From assembly GCA_902826945.1 (NCBI GenBank), contig CADEGS010000248.1, positions 1-6,041 on the forward strand: a DNA stretch of 6,041 nt, written 5' to 3'. Position 1 is the stretch's first letter; each line of letters starts with the position of its first letter. The DNA comes from an uncultured bacterium (GTDB taxonomy: Bacteria; Planctomycetota; UBA1135; GCA-002686595). Made by a program: the position numbers and the translations under genes. Below the pieces are notes generated by a model. It searched no databases and was not told where the DNA came from. It was given only the letters and a program-made list of their open reading frames with translations. This document shows positions 1 to 5,865 of the stretch, piece by piece.

Positions 1-238
1 CGACGTCGAGCATGTGCGAGAGCGAGGTCAGCGGGTGCCAGTTGATCGAGTGCGGCCCGACGAGCGCCCAGCGCAGGCCCGCCAGGGTCAGCCCGGCGCG
101 CACGTGCGCGTTCTCGTAGACGTACTGGTCGTCGTCGAACAGCACGAAGCCGTTCGCGCGCACGCCGGCGTAGGCGGCGGCGACCGCGGCGACCAGCGCG
201 AGCACGGCGACAGAGCTCCAGAGCCGCTCGCGGCGCAC
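1..238 (-). CDS. TMTC-like membrane protein, N-terminal 79 codons (partial, runs off window)
   Basis: This is the start of a gene that continues beyond base 1. Reading from a GTG at 238, the frame is open for 79 codons. It has a basic N-terminus (RRER at 2-5), one hydrophobic segment (about 8-26), an acidic DDD at 35-37 followed by QYVYEN, then HVRAGL and NWHPLTSLSHMLD at 66-78. The last blocks closely match residues 73-85 of the complete upstream protein, and the two are clearly paralogues. By family knowledge, the acidic pair in the first periplasmic loop is the presumed catalytic/metal site of PMT/TMTC-type glycosyltransferases. The GTG lies one base after the TGA of the upstream gene, so translation is probably coupled. 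A GGAGGG at 258-253 is 14 nt away, too far to be a normal ribosome site. The missing part is expected to carry more membrane helices and perhaps TPRs, but that is inferred from the paralogue. Confidence 0.8.
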   Translation of the reverse strand, partial: MRRERLWSSVAVLALVAAVAAAYAGVRANGFVLFDDDQYVYENAHVRAGLTLAGLRWALVGPHSINWHPLTSLSHMLDV

Positions 239-239
239 C

Positions 240-2096
240 TCAGCCCCCCGATCCCTCCGGCCGCGAGCGCGCGCGGTCGAGCCACGCCCGCGCGTTCCGG
301 TTCGCGGGCTCGCGCCGCAGCGTCTCCTCGAAGACCTCGCTCGCCGCGGCCGTCGCGCCCGCCTGGAAGAGGACGATGCCGAGCTCGAGGCGCGCGCCGG
401 GCAGGTCGGGGTCGAGCGCCAGGGCGCGCTCGAAGCGCTCGCGCGCCTGCGCCAGGTCCCCGGCGCGCGCGCTCAGGCGCGCCAGGTTCGACCAGGCCTC
501 CGCGGCGTCGGGCCGCAGCGCGAGCGCGCGCTGGAGCGCTTCCTCGGCCTCCGGCGCGCGTCCCGCGCGCGCCAGCGCGACGCCCAGGTTGACCCACGCC
601 TGGGCGCGGCTCGGCCGGCGCTGGATGGCGGCGCGCAGGTGCTCCTCGGCGCCGGCCAGGTCGCCCTGCTCCAGGGCCAGGACGCCCAGGTTGTAGTGCG
701 CGTCCGACGAGTCCGGCTTGACCGCGAGGCAGGCCTGGTACTGCGCGCGCGCCTCGTCCGTCCTGCCCTGCGCCTCGAGCGTGACGCCGAGGTTGAAGTG
801 CGCGACGTAGTTGCGCTCGGTGACCTCGAGCGCGCGGCGGAAGAGCGCCTCGGTGTCGCGCCAGGGCGGCAGCGCGGCGTGCGTCGCGGCGGCGCACAGG
901 GCGAGCGCCGCGGCGGCGGCGAGGCCGAGCGGGAGGCGCAGCGCCCGGCGCGCGCGCCACGCCGCGCCCCCGGCGCCGGCGGCGACCAGCGCCAGCCCGA
1001 TCCCGGGCAGGTACGTGTAGCGGTCGGCCAGCGCCTGCTCGCCGACCTGCACGAGGCCGATCACCGGCAGCAGCATCGCGAGCGTCCAGCCCCAGCCCGC
1101 GGCCAGCCACGGGGCGCGCCGGCGCAGCGCGAGCGCGGCGGCGCAGGAGGCGAGGAGCGCCGCGGCGGCGACCAGCACCGCCGGCCGCCAGGGGTGGAAC
1201 TCGAGCGGCGTGACGATCGCCGGGTGCGGGTAGAAGGCCGCCAGCCGCGCGGGCCATAGGGTCTTCGCGGCGTAGGCCCACACGCTCGTGATCGCGTTCG
1301 AGACGCGGTCGGCGGTCGAGAGCTGGACCAGCGAGCGCACGGCGCCGCTCCGCTCCTGCACGAGGTACGTCACGACGCACGAGGCGAGCGCCAGGGCGCA
1401 GAAGGGCAGCTTCTCGGCGAGGAGCCGCCGCGGCGCGACCGCCGGCCTGCCCGGCGCGTCCGCGGCGCGCCCGAGCGGCCACAGGTCCAGGCACAGGAGC
1501 ACGAGCGGCACGCTGACGAGCATCGGCTTCGCCATCAGGCCCAGCGCGTACAGCGCCAGCGCGCCCGCGTAGCGCGCCCGTCCGCCGGCGCGCGCGTAGC
1601 GCGCCCAGGCGTAGAGCGTCGCGGCGAAGAGGAGCCCGGAGAGCACGTCCTTGCGCTCGGCCACCCAGGCGACCGATTCGACGCGCAGCGGGTGCCAGGC
1701 GAAGAGCGCCGCCGCGAAGGCCGCGCCCGCGCGCCCCAGGCGCGCCGCGCGCAGCGCGAGGAACAAGACGGCCGCGCCGAGCGCGTGCAGGACGGCGCTC
1801 GTCAGGTGGTGCGCGCCGGCGTCCATGCGGAAGAGCTCGCTGTCGAGCATGTGCGACAGCCAGGTCAGCGGGTGCCAGTTCGACGAGTACGAGCGCGCGA
1901 AGGCCCACACGACGCCGGCGCGCGTCAGGCCCGCGCGCACGTGCGGGTTGGCGTAGACGTAGCTGCCGTCGTCGATCGTCAGGAAGTCGAAGCCGCGCAC
2001 CGGCCAGTACAGCGCCACGGTGAGCCCGGCGAGCGCCAGCGCCAGGCCCGCGTCGCGCGCGCGCGACGCGCGGGGCTGTGCGGGCTCGGGGCTCAA
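240..2096 (-). CDS. TMTC-like integral membrane protein with C-terminal TPR repeats (putative glycosyltransferase)
   Basis: The 618-residue product has a polytopic membrane half (about 15-410) and a TPR half. Visible family blocks are IDDGSYVYANPHVRAGLT (41-58), NWHPLTWLSHMLD (73-85), HHLTSAVLH (96-104), WHPLRVESVAWVAERKD (134-150) and DRYTYLPGIG (358-367). Five consecutive 34-residue TPRs fill about 428-597, each with the NLG.L...G....A pattern. This is the architecture of bacterial relatives of eukaryotic TMTC O-mannosyltransferases (GT-C fold), which use polyprenyl-phosphate-linked sugar. The acidic pair D42-D43 is the likely catalytic site. Sugar donor and acceptor cannot be told from the sequence. 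I chose the TTG at 2096 because it overlaps the sulfatase-like gene's stop as TTGA, the region before the first membrane helix has no ATG, and the first in-frame ATG is at residue 83, inside a conserved block. There is no strong Shine-Dalgarno. It is followed one base later by a paralogue. Confidence 0.87.
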   Translation of the reverse strand: MSPEPAQPRASRARDAGLALALAGLTVALYWPVRGFDFLTIDDGSYVYANPHVRAGLTRAGVVWAFARSYSSNWHPLTWLSHMLDSELFRMDAGAHHLTSAVLHALGAAVLFLALRAARLGRAGAAFAAALFAWHPLRVESVAWVAERKDVLSGLLFAATLYAWARYARAGGRARYAGALALYALGLMAKPMLVSVPLVLLCLDLWPLGRAADAPGRPAVAPRRLLAEKLPFCALALASCVVTYLVQERSGAVRSLVQLSTADRVSNAITSVWAYAAKTLWPARLAAFYPHPAIVTPLEFHPWRPAVLVAAAALLASCAAALALRRRAPWLAAGWGWTLAMLLPVIGLVQVGEQALADRYTYLPGIGLALVAAGAGGAAWRARRALRLPLGLAAAAALALCAAATHAALPPWRDTEALFRRALEVTERNYVAHFNLGVTLEAQGRTDEARAQYQACLAVKPDSSDAHYNLGVLALEQGDLAGAEEHLRAAIQRRPSRAQAWVNLGVALARAGRAPEAEEALQRALALRPDAAEAWSNLARLSARAGDLAQARERFERALALDPDLPGARLELGIVLFQAGATAAASEVFEETLRREPANRNARAWLDRARSRPEGSGG

Positions 2097-3502
2097 CGCG
2101 GCGGGCTTCCGGGGGCGGAGGAGGTCGCCTGCCCGTCGGCCGACGGGAGGTAGCCCAGGCCCTGGAGCGCGCGCCGCGTCTCCTCGTCGAGCGCGCGCTC
2201 GGCCTCGGTCGCGGCCGGCGGCGGCGGCAGCGCGGCCAGGAAGCGGGCGAGCGTCGCGGCCAGGGCCGCGGCGCGCGCCTCGTCGGCGAGCGGCTCGAGC
2301 TCGTCGGGGTCGCGCACCCAGTCCACGAGCTCGCGCGCGCCCAGGCTGCTCTCGGCGAGCTTGCGGTCGCCCTCCACGATCGCCTGCCAGTCGCCCTCGT
2401 CGCTCATGATCGCGAGCGGGTGCACCTCGGCCACGATCGGATGGCGCACGGCGAGGAGCGGATCGCCCTGCACGCCGTCGGGGCGCTCCCGGCCCAGGCG
2501 CTCGAGCAGGAAGGGCAGGACGTCGGTGAGCTGCACGGCCTCGGCCACGCGCCGGGGCGCGGCGGCGAGCGCGTCGCCGCGCGGGGGCTTGACGAGCAAC
2601 GGCACGTGCAGCTCGGCGCGCGTCAGCGTGCGGCCGTGGCCGATGCGCCCGTTCTCGCCCAGCAGCTCGCCGTGGTCGGCGGTCACGACGACCCAGGCGT
2701 CGTCCCACAGCCCGCGCGCCTGGAGCTCCCGGAACAGGAGCCCGAGGTGGTGGTCCATGAAGCGGATCTCGCCGTCGTAGAGCGCGCTCAGCGCCTCCTC
2801 GCGCGGCAGCTCCTCGGGCGCCTTGCCGGCCGGCAGGTAGCGCTCGCGGAAGCCTGGCGGCGGCACCAGCGGGAGGTGCGGATCGTAGTAGTTGAGGAAC
2901 AGGAAGAGCGGCGCGTCCGCGCCGGAGCGCTGCTCCAGCCAGCGCACCGCCGCGGCCGTCAGCGCCGAGGCGGGGCGGCCGTTCGTCTCCTCGATCCCGG
3001 AGTCGTCCCAGTGCTCGAAGCCGGCGTCGAGGCCGAAGACGCGCTTCATCCAGGGGCCGGCGACGAAGCCCGCCGTGCGGTAGCCCGCCTCGCCCAGGAT
3101 GCGCGCCAGCGTGCGCTCGTCGCTCGCCATGCCGCGCGCGCGGTAGAGGTCCCACTCCTCGGGGCCGCGGATCGCGCTCGTGATCACGAGCGGCCCCTCG
3201 GGGTCGTAGCGCGCGCCGTGCGTGCGCGGGAACTTCCCGGTGAAGAGCGAGGCGTGCGCGGGCAGCGTCCAGCTCGAGGTGCTGAAGGCGCGCTCGAAGA
3301 CCAGGCTGGCGCGCGCCAGCGCGTCCAGGTTGGGGCTCGTGTCGCGCGCGTAGCCGTAGCAGCCGAGGCGGTCGGCGCGCGTCGTGTCGAGCGTCACCAG
3401 CACGACGTGCGGCGGGCGCGGGGCGCTCGCGCCGCCGCATGCCTGGGCCGTCGCGAGGAGGAGCAGCGCGGAGGCGCGCCACGGGACGGCCGGGGTCGGC
3501 AT
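2093..3502 (-). CDS. Sulfatase-fold (alkaline phosphatase superfamily) lipoprotein hydrolase/transferase with Thr nucleophile
   Basis: The 469-residue product (numbered from the ATG at 3502) begins with a short hydrophobic leader ending in AQAC, so it is probably a lipoprotein with C22 as the lipid-bearing residue. The sulfatase fold is clear: VTLDTTRADRLG (36-47) gives metal ligand D39, TLPAHASLFTG (79-89) is the nucleophile block, DPH is at 207-209, VVVTADHGELLGE (271-283) gives D276/H277, and GHG at 288-290 and ELHVPL follow. It ends with LQGLGYL, a tail common in this group. True sulfatases need C/S-x-P-S-R for formylglycine; here Thr79 replaces the Cys and His83 the Arg. Phosphoglycerol or phosphoethanolamine transferases of this superfamily use Thr, so a phosphodiester reaction on an envelope polymer is more likely than desulfation. 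The substrate is unknown. An alternative ATG at 3511 would add MRA, but the promoter-like TACAAT overlaps it and favours 3502. It heads the operon with the TMTC-like genes. Confidence 0.88.
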   Translation of the reverse strand: MPTPAVPWRASALLLLATAQACGGASAPRPPHVVLVTLDTTRADRLGCYGYARDTSPNLDALARASLVFERAFSTSSWTLPAHASLFTGKFPRTHGARYDPEGPLVITSAIRGPEEWDLYRARGMASDERTLARILGEAGYRTAGFVAGPWMKRVFGLDAGFEHWDDSGIEETNGRPASALTAAAVRWLEQRSGADAPLFLFLNYYDPHLPLVPPPGFRERYLPAGKAPEELPREEALSALYDGEIRFMDHHLGLLFRELQARGLWDDAWVVVTADHGELLGENGRIGHGRTLTRAELHVPLLVKPPRGDALAAAPRRVAEAVQLTDVLPFLLERLGRERPDGVQGDPLLAVRHPIVAEVHPLAIMSDEGDWQAIVEGDRKLAESSLGARELVDWVRDPDELEPLADEARAAALAATLARFLAALPPPPAATEAERALDEETRRALQGLGYLPSADGQATSSAPGSPPR

Positions 3503-3509
3503 CGCGCGC

Positions 3510-3515
3510 ATTGTA
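3510..3515 (-). promoter_or_regulatory. Putative -10 element (TACAAT) for leaderless sulfatase-like operon
   Basis: On the minus strand TACAAT matches the bacterial -10 consensus at five of six positions. A 7-nt spacer (GCGCGCG) separates it from the ATG at 3502, so transcription would begin at or next to the A of that ATG. There is no Shine-Dalgarno before either candidate ATG. No good -35 is visible; TGGTCG at 3537-3532 is at a usable distance but matches poorly. The same hexamer-N7-ATG arrangement is present at the other two transcription-unit starts in the window. Confidence 0.6.
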
Positions 3516-3540
3516 GGCAGGCGGGGGGCCGCGACCAGCG

Positions 3541-3566
3541 CGCCGCGCGGCTCTCTACGCGCGGCG
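3541..3566. terminator. GC-rich hairpin between the copper monooxygenase gene and the sulfatase-like operon
   Basis: Perfect 9-bp arms (CGCCGCGCG at 3541-3549 and CGCGCGGCG at 3558-3566) flank an 8-nt loop. The hairpin begins about 20 nt after the stop codon of the monooxygenase gene and ends about 25 nt before the sulfatase-like -10 element, which is where a terminator would be expected. No T-run follows on either strand, so it is not a canonical intrinsic terminator. It may act as a U-less terminator or a 3'-end-stabilising structure, or be chance in very GC-rich DNA. Confidence 0.35.
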
Positions 3567-3585
3567 ACCGCGAGCGTTGGCGACG

Positions 3586-5112
3586 TCAGGGGGCGCCGTT
3601 CCAGCAGGCGATGACGCGCTCCAGGAAGGCCCGCTCGCGCTCGTCGAGCCGGCCGTCGTGGTCGCGGTCGAAGACCTTGCCGTGGGGGTGGTCGGGCAGG
3701 TCGTTCACGTAGGCCGTCGCGCGGGCGTCCTCCTGCGCGTCGAGCGCGCCGCTCCGGTCCGCGTCGAAGCCGTACACGATGCCGTTGATCACCTGCTGCA
3801 GCTCGCCGTCACGCTCGTCGATCGCGTCCTGGTTCCTCCTCACCGCGGCCGTCAGCTCGGCCGCGTCCCGAGCGGGCACGCGCACGGTCAGCCACACGAG
3901 CCCCATCTCGTCCTCCGAGCGCGGACCCGACAGGATGCGGCGCGGCGGATGGAAGGGGTTGCGCTCGTTGTCGGCGCTGTTGTCGTACACGAAGCGCATG
4001 CGGACCAGCGTCCCCGCGGGCAGCTCGATCGGCTCGACGAAGCGGTAGCTGTCCTGCCAGGCGAAGTCCCAGTCGGGGATGCGGATCAGCGGCACCAGCC
4101 CGCCGTCCGGCAGCAGGGCCTCGGCGCGCAGGTCCTTGCCGACGTAGTGCGCGTGCGGCTGCACCGCCAGCGCCGTGACGGCGACCGGCAGGCGGAGCGA
4201 GAAGTCGGCGACGTAGCGGTCCTCGCCGGGCGGGATGCACAGCGTGTCCGAGGACATCGAGACGTTCACCACCGCGTCCTCGGGAGGCCGCTCGGCGAAG
4301 TACACGCCGATCGCCACCTTCACCGGCTCGACCTTGCCGCGGGTCTGCATGTGGGTGTCGAGCACCAGGTCGGTGCCCGGGGGCAGCCTCCAGGCGCTGC
4401 CGGGCGGCAGCTCCAGCGGCGTCGTGCCCGGCACCCAGGCGTTCAGCTCGGCGCCGAAGAGCTCGCCCAGCGCGATCATGCCCTCGTAGCCGACGCCGGG
4501 CGTGGCCTCGTCCAGCGCCCGCGCCGCGCCGCTCGTGTCGAGCAGCGTGATGATGTGGTGCACCGAGGGCCGGTTGTCGGGCTCGAAGTCGAAGGCGCGC
4601 ACGTAGCGCTCGCTCTCGAAGCCCGTGGGCACGACGAACGAGCGGTAGTCGTCCTTGCCCTCGGCCGGCACGGGGTAGGCCTCGGGCATGCGCAGCACGA
4701 GGTCTGGCTCGCCCAGCACCCAGGTGTCGCGGATCGCGGGCGCGGCGGGGACGGCGGACGCGTCGCCCAGCGGCGCGCCCTCGCGCGCCCAGCGCGCGAG
4801 GAGGTCGATCTCCTCCTCGGAGAGCACGCGCTCGTCCCGGAAGTGGCGGAAGGCCGGATCGGGCTTCCAGGGCGGCATGAAGCGCGTGCCGGTCACTACC
4901 GCGATCTGCCGTGCGCGCCGGCGGACCTGCTCGTAGCTCTCGAGCGCGAACGGGCCCGCGCCGCCCTCGTGGTGGCAGGGCGTGCAGGCGCGGTGCACCA
5001 GCGCCGCGACGCCGCCGGAGAAGGTCGGCGCGGGCGCATCGTCGGGGGGCGCGCGCAGCGCGAGGGAGCACGCGGCGCAGGCCGCCGCGAGGAGCGCGCT
5101 ACGGGCTGCCAT
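3586..5112 (-). CDS. Exported cytochrome c / copper type II (PHM/DBH-like) monooxygenase with C-terminal EF-hands
   Basis: The 508-residue product starts with a hydrophobic export leader (1-19); Cys at 12 and 15 could be lipidated but the lipobox is imperfect. A small c-type cytochrome domain follows: CTPCH at 43-47 binds heme, and M79 in FMPPW is the likely axial ligand. Residues about 130-411 resemble peptidylglycine alpha-hydroxylating monooxygenase. H185-H186 (SVHH) and H254 (DTHMQ) correspond to the CuH site, and H320-A-H322 (QPHAHYVGK) and M403 (DEMGLVW) to the CuM site, so all six ligands are present. Two good EF-hand loops close the protein (450-461 and 482-493, each with acidic or Ser residues at positions 1, 3, 5 and 9, Gly at 6 and Glu at 12). 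PHM-type enzymes hydroxylate C-H bonds using copper and O2; here the heme could deliver electrons, which is inference. The substrate is unknown. The ATG at 5112 has GGAG four bases upstream and lies inside the end of the redoxin gene, so the two are coupled. Confidence 0.9.
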   Translation of the reverse strand: MAARSALLAAACAACSLALRAPPDDAPAPTFSGGVAALVHRACTPCHHEGGAGPFALESYEQVRRRARQIAVVTGTRFMPPWKPDPAFRHFRDERVLSEEEIDLLARWAREGAPLGDASAVPAAPAIRDTWVLGEPDLVLRMPEAYPVPAEGKDDYRSFVVPTGFESERYVRAFDFEPDNRPSVHHIITLLDTSGAARALDEATPGVGYEGMIALGELFGAELNAWVPGTTPLELPPGSAWRLPPGTDLVLDTHMQTRGKVEPVKVAIGVYFAERPPEDAVVNVSMSSDTLCIPPGEDRYVADFSLRLPVAVTALAVQPHAHYVGKDLRAEALLPDGGLVPLIRIPDWDFAWQDSYRFVEPIELPAGTLVRMRFVYDNSADNERNPFHPPRRILSGPRSEDEMGLVWLTVRVPARDAAELTAAVRRNQDAIDERDGELQQVINGIVYGFDADRSGALDAQEDARATAYVNDLPDHPHGKVFDRDHDGRLDERERAFLERVIACWNGAP

Positions 5113-5734
5113 CCGTCTCCGGCGGGGTCTTCGCGCCGGCTCGCGCGGGGTCGTGGGCGGGCAGGAAGCAGCCGATCGCGCGCGTGCGCGCGACCGGAGG
5201 ACGCTCGCCGGCCAGCACGGCGTCGAGCGCGGCGCGCAGGTCGCGCTCGTGCGGCTCGGCGCGCTTCTTGCCGAAGTCGACGTACAGGTCGTCGATGCGA
5301 CCGCGATAGACGAGCCCCTCGCGCGGCGACCAGACCGCGGCCTCGGGCGTGACCGTCGCGCCGACGAAGGCCGACAGCCGCCCCTCGGGATCGAGCAGGG
5401 CGGGCAGGCTCAGGTGGAACTCCCGGCCGTGGCGCCGGGCGTCCTCGGGCGTGAACCAGGCGTCCGCGTACACCAGGTAGCAGGCCACGCGCCGGGGACC
5501 GTAGGCGCGCGCGATGCGCTCGATCTCCGGCGCGTAGGCGTTCGCGATCGGGCAGTCCGGCGCGACGAAGAAGAGGCACGCCGCGAGCGCGCCGGGCGTC
5601 TCGAGCGGGGCGACGCGCGCGCCGTCGAGCGCCTCGAAGACGAGCGCCGGGGCCGGATCCTGCCCGACGGCGCTCGGCCGGCAGGCGGCCGCGGCCAGGC
5701 AGGCCAGCGTGCCCAGGAGGCGCAACGCGATCAT
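5099..5734 (-). CDS. Redoxin/thioredoxin-fold lipoprotein, partner of the cytochrome c-copper monooxygenase
   Basis: The 211-residue product (from the ATG at 5734) has a hydrophobic leader ending LAAAAC, with C18 a probable lipidation site. A thioredoxin-fold redoxin domain follows. The active-site block is VAPDCPIANAYAPEI with D60-C61-P62; the usual CxxC is absent because Asn takes the second position. Other Cys are C53, C85 and C199, the last in a C-terminal TRAIGCFLP that recurs in this family. From general knowledge, this redoxin type is often fused to the N-terminus of a cytochrome c-copper monooxygenase. Here it is a separate gene whose last 14 bases overlap that gene, a strong hint of joint function. 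It could supply reductant, repair thiols or help copper or heme maturation; the sequence does not decide between these. An ATG at 5743 would add MGR, but it overlaps the putative -10 element. Confidence 0.82.
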   Translation of the reverse strand: MIALRLLGTLACLAAAACRPSAVGQDPAPALVFEALDGARVAPLETPGALAACLFFVAPDCPIANAYAPEIERIARAYGPRRVACYLVYADAWFTPEDARRHGREFHLSLPALLDPEGRLSAFVGATVTPEAAVWSPREGLVYRGRIDDLYVDFGKKRAEPHERDLRAALDAVLAGERPPVARTRAIGCFLPAHDPARAGAKTPPETDGSP

Positions 5735-5741
5735 CCGGCCC

Positions 5742-5747
5742 ATGCTA
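5742..5747 (-). promoter_or_regulatory. Putative -10 element (TAGCAT) for leaderless redoxin-monooxygenase operon
   Basis: On the minus strand TAGCAT fits TAnnnT and is followed by a 7-nt spacer (GGGCCGG) and the ATG at 5734. No Shine-Dalgarno precedes either ATG. A possible but weak -35 is TGTCCG at 5770-5765, 17 bp upstream. The hexamer sits in the octamer CCGATAGC, which also occurs in the divergent plus-strand promoter. Confidence 0.55.
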
Positions 5748-5852
5748 TCGGCCGCGGCGCGGAGCGGACAGGCGCCCGGGGACGCAGGCCGCCTGCGGAC
5801 GAAGCGCGGGGCCGCTACGGACTCTGGCCTCCTCGCGCGCGGCCCGCACCGA
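5748..5852. promoter_or_regulatory. Divergent intergenic region with a small palindrome (5783-5797)
   Basis: About 105 bp separate the two divergent -10 candidates. It holds one perfect inverted repeat, CGCAGGC-C-GCCTGCG at 5783-5797, roughly midway between the promoters (35 and 55 bp from the two hexamers). The one-base centre is too small for a hairpin loop, so it would act as a dyad binding site if it acts at all. In DNA this rich in G and C such a dyad may be chance. I see no small gene here. Confidence 0.3.
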
Positions 5853-5858
5853 TAGCCT
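5853..5858 (+). promoter_or_regulatory. Putative -10 element (TAGCCT) for leaderless plus-strand gene
   Basis: TAGCCT fits TAnnnT. A 7-nt spacer (GGACGCG) leads to the ATG at 5866, placing the expected transcription start on the first base of the start codon. No Shine-Dalgarno is visible and no clear -35 element is seen. The sequence CCGATAGC spanning it repeats in the opposing redoxin promoter. Confidence 0.5.
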
Positions 5859-5865
5859 GGACGCG

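Noticed and set aside
88..1908. An alternative minus-strand frame across the TMTC-like gene.
   Set aside because: It is an Arg/Ala-rich shadow; the membrane helices and the five TPRs are in the other frame.
240..3482. One continuous minus-strand frame that would extend the TMTC-like protein to 1080 residues.
   Set aside because: The N-terminal 460 or so residues are an out-of-frame reading of the sulfatase-like gene, rich in R, A, P and G. Recognisable sequence begins only after the TTG at 2096.
3541..3566. Calling the hairpin a canonical intrinsic terminator.
   Set aside because: The stem is good but no run of T follows on either strand; kept only as a low-confidence candidate.
2078..3712. 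A long plus-strand frame opposite the sulfatase-like gene.
   Set aside because: The minus-strand frame carries clear sulfatase-fold motifs and a signal peptide; the plus frame crosses two gene boundaries and has no family features.
3577..5352. A long open plus-strand frame of about 590 codons lying opposite the copper monooxygenase and redoxin genes.
   Set aside because: Its translation is low-complexity and rich in R, A, G, V and H with no recognisable motif. It arises because stop codons are rare in GC-rich DNA opposite a real gene.
5741..5743. Upstream ATG (MGRM...) as the start of the redoxin gene, and the matching ATG at 3511 for the sulfatase-like gene.
   Set aside because: Both overlap the putative -10 hexamer and lack a ribosome site. 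The second ATG lies at the same 7-nt spacing in each case. Not excluded if transcription starts further upstream.
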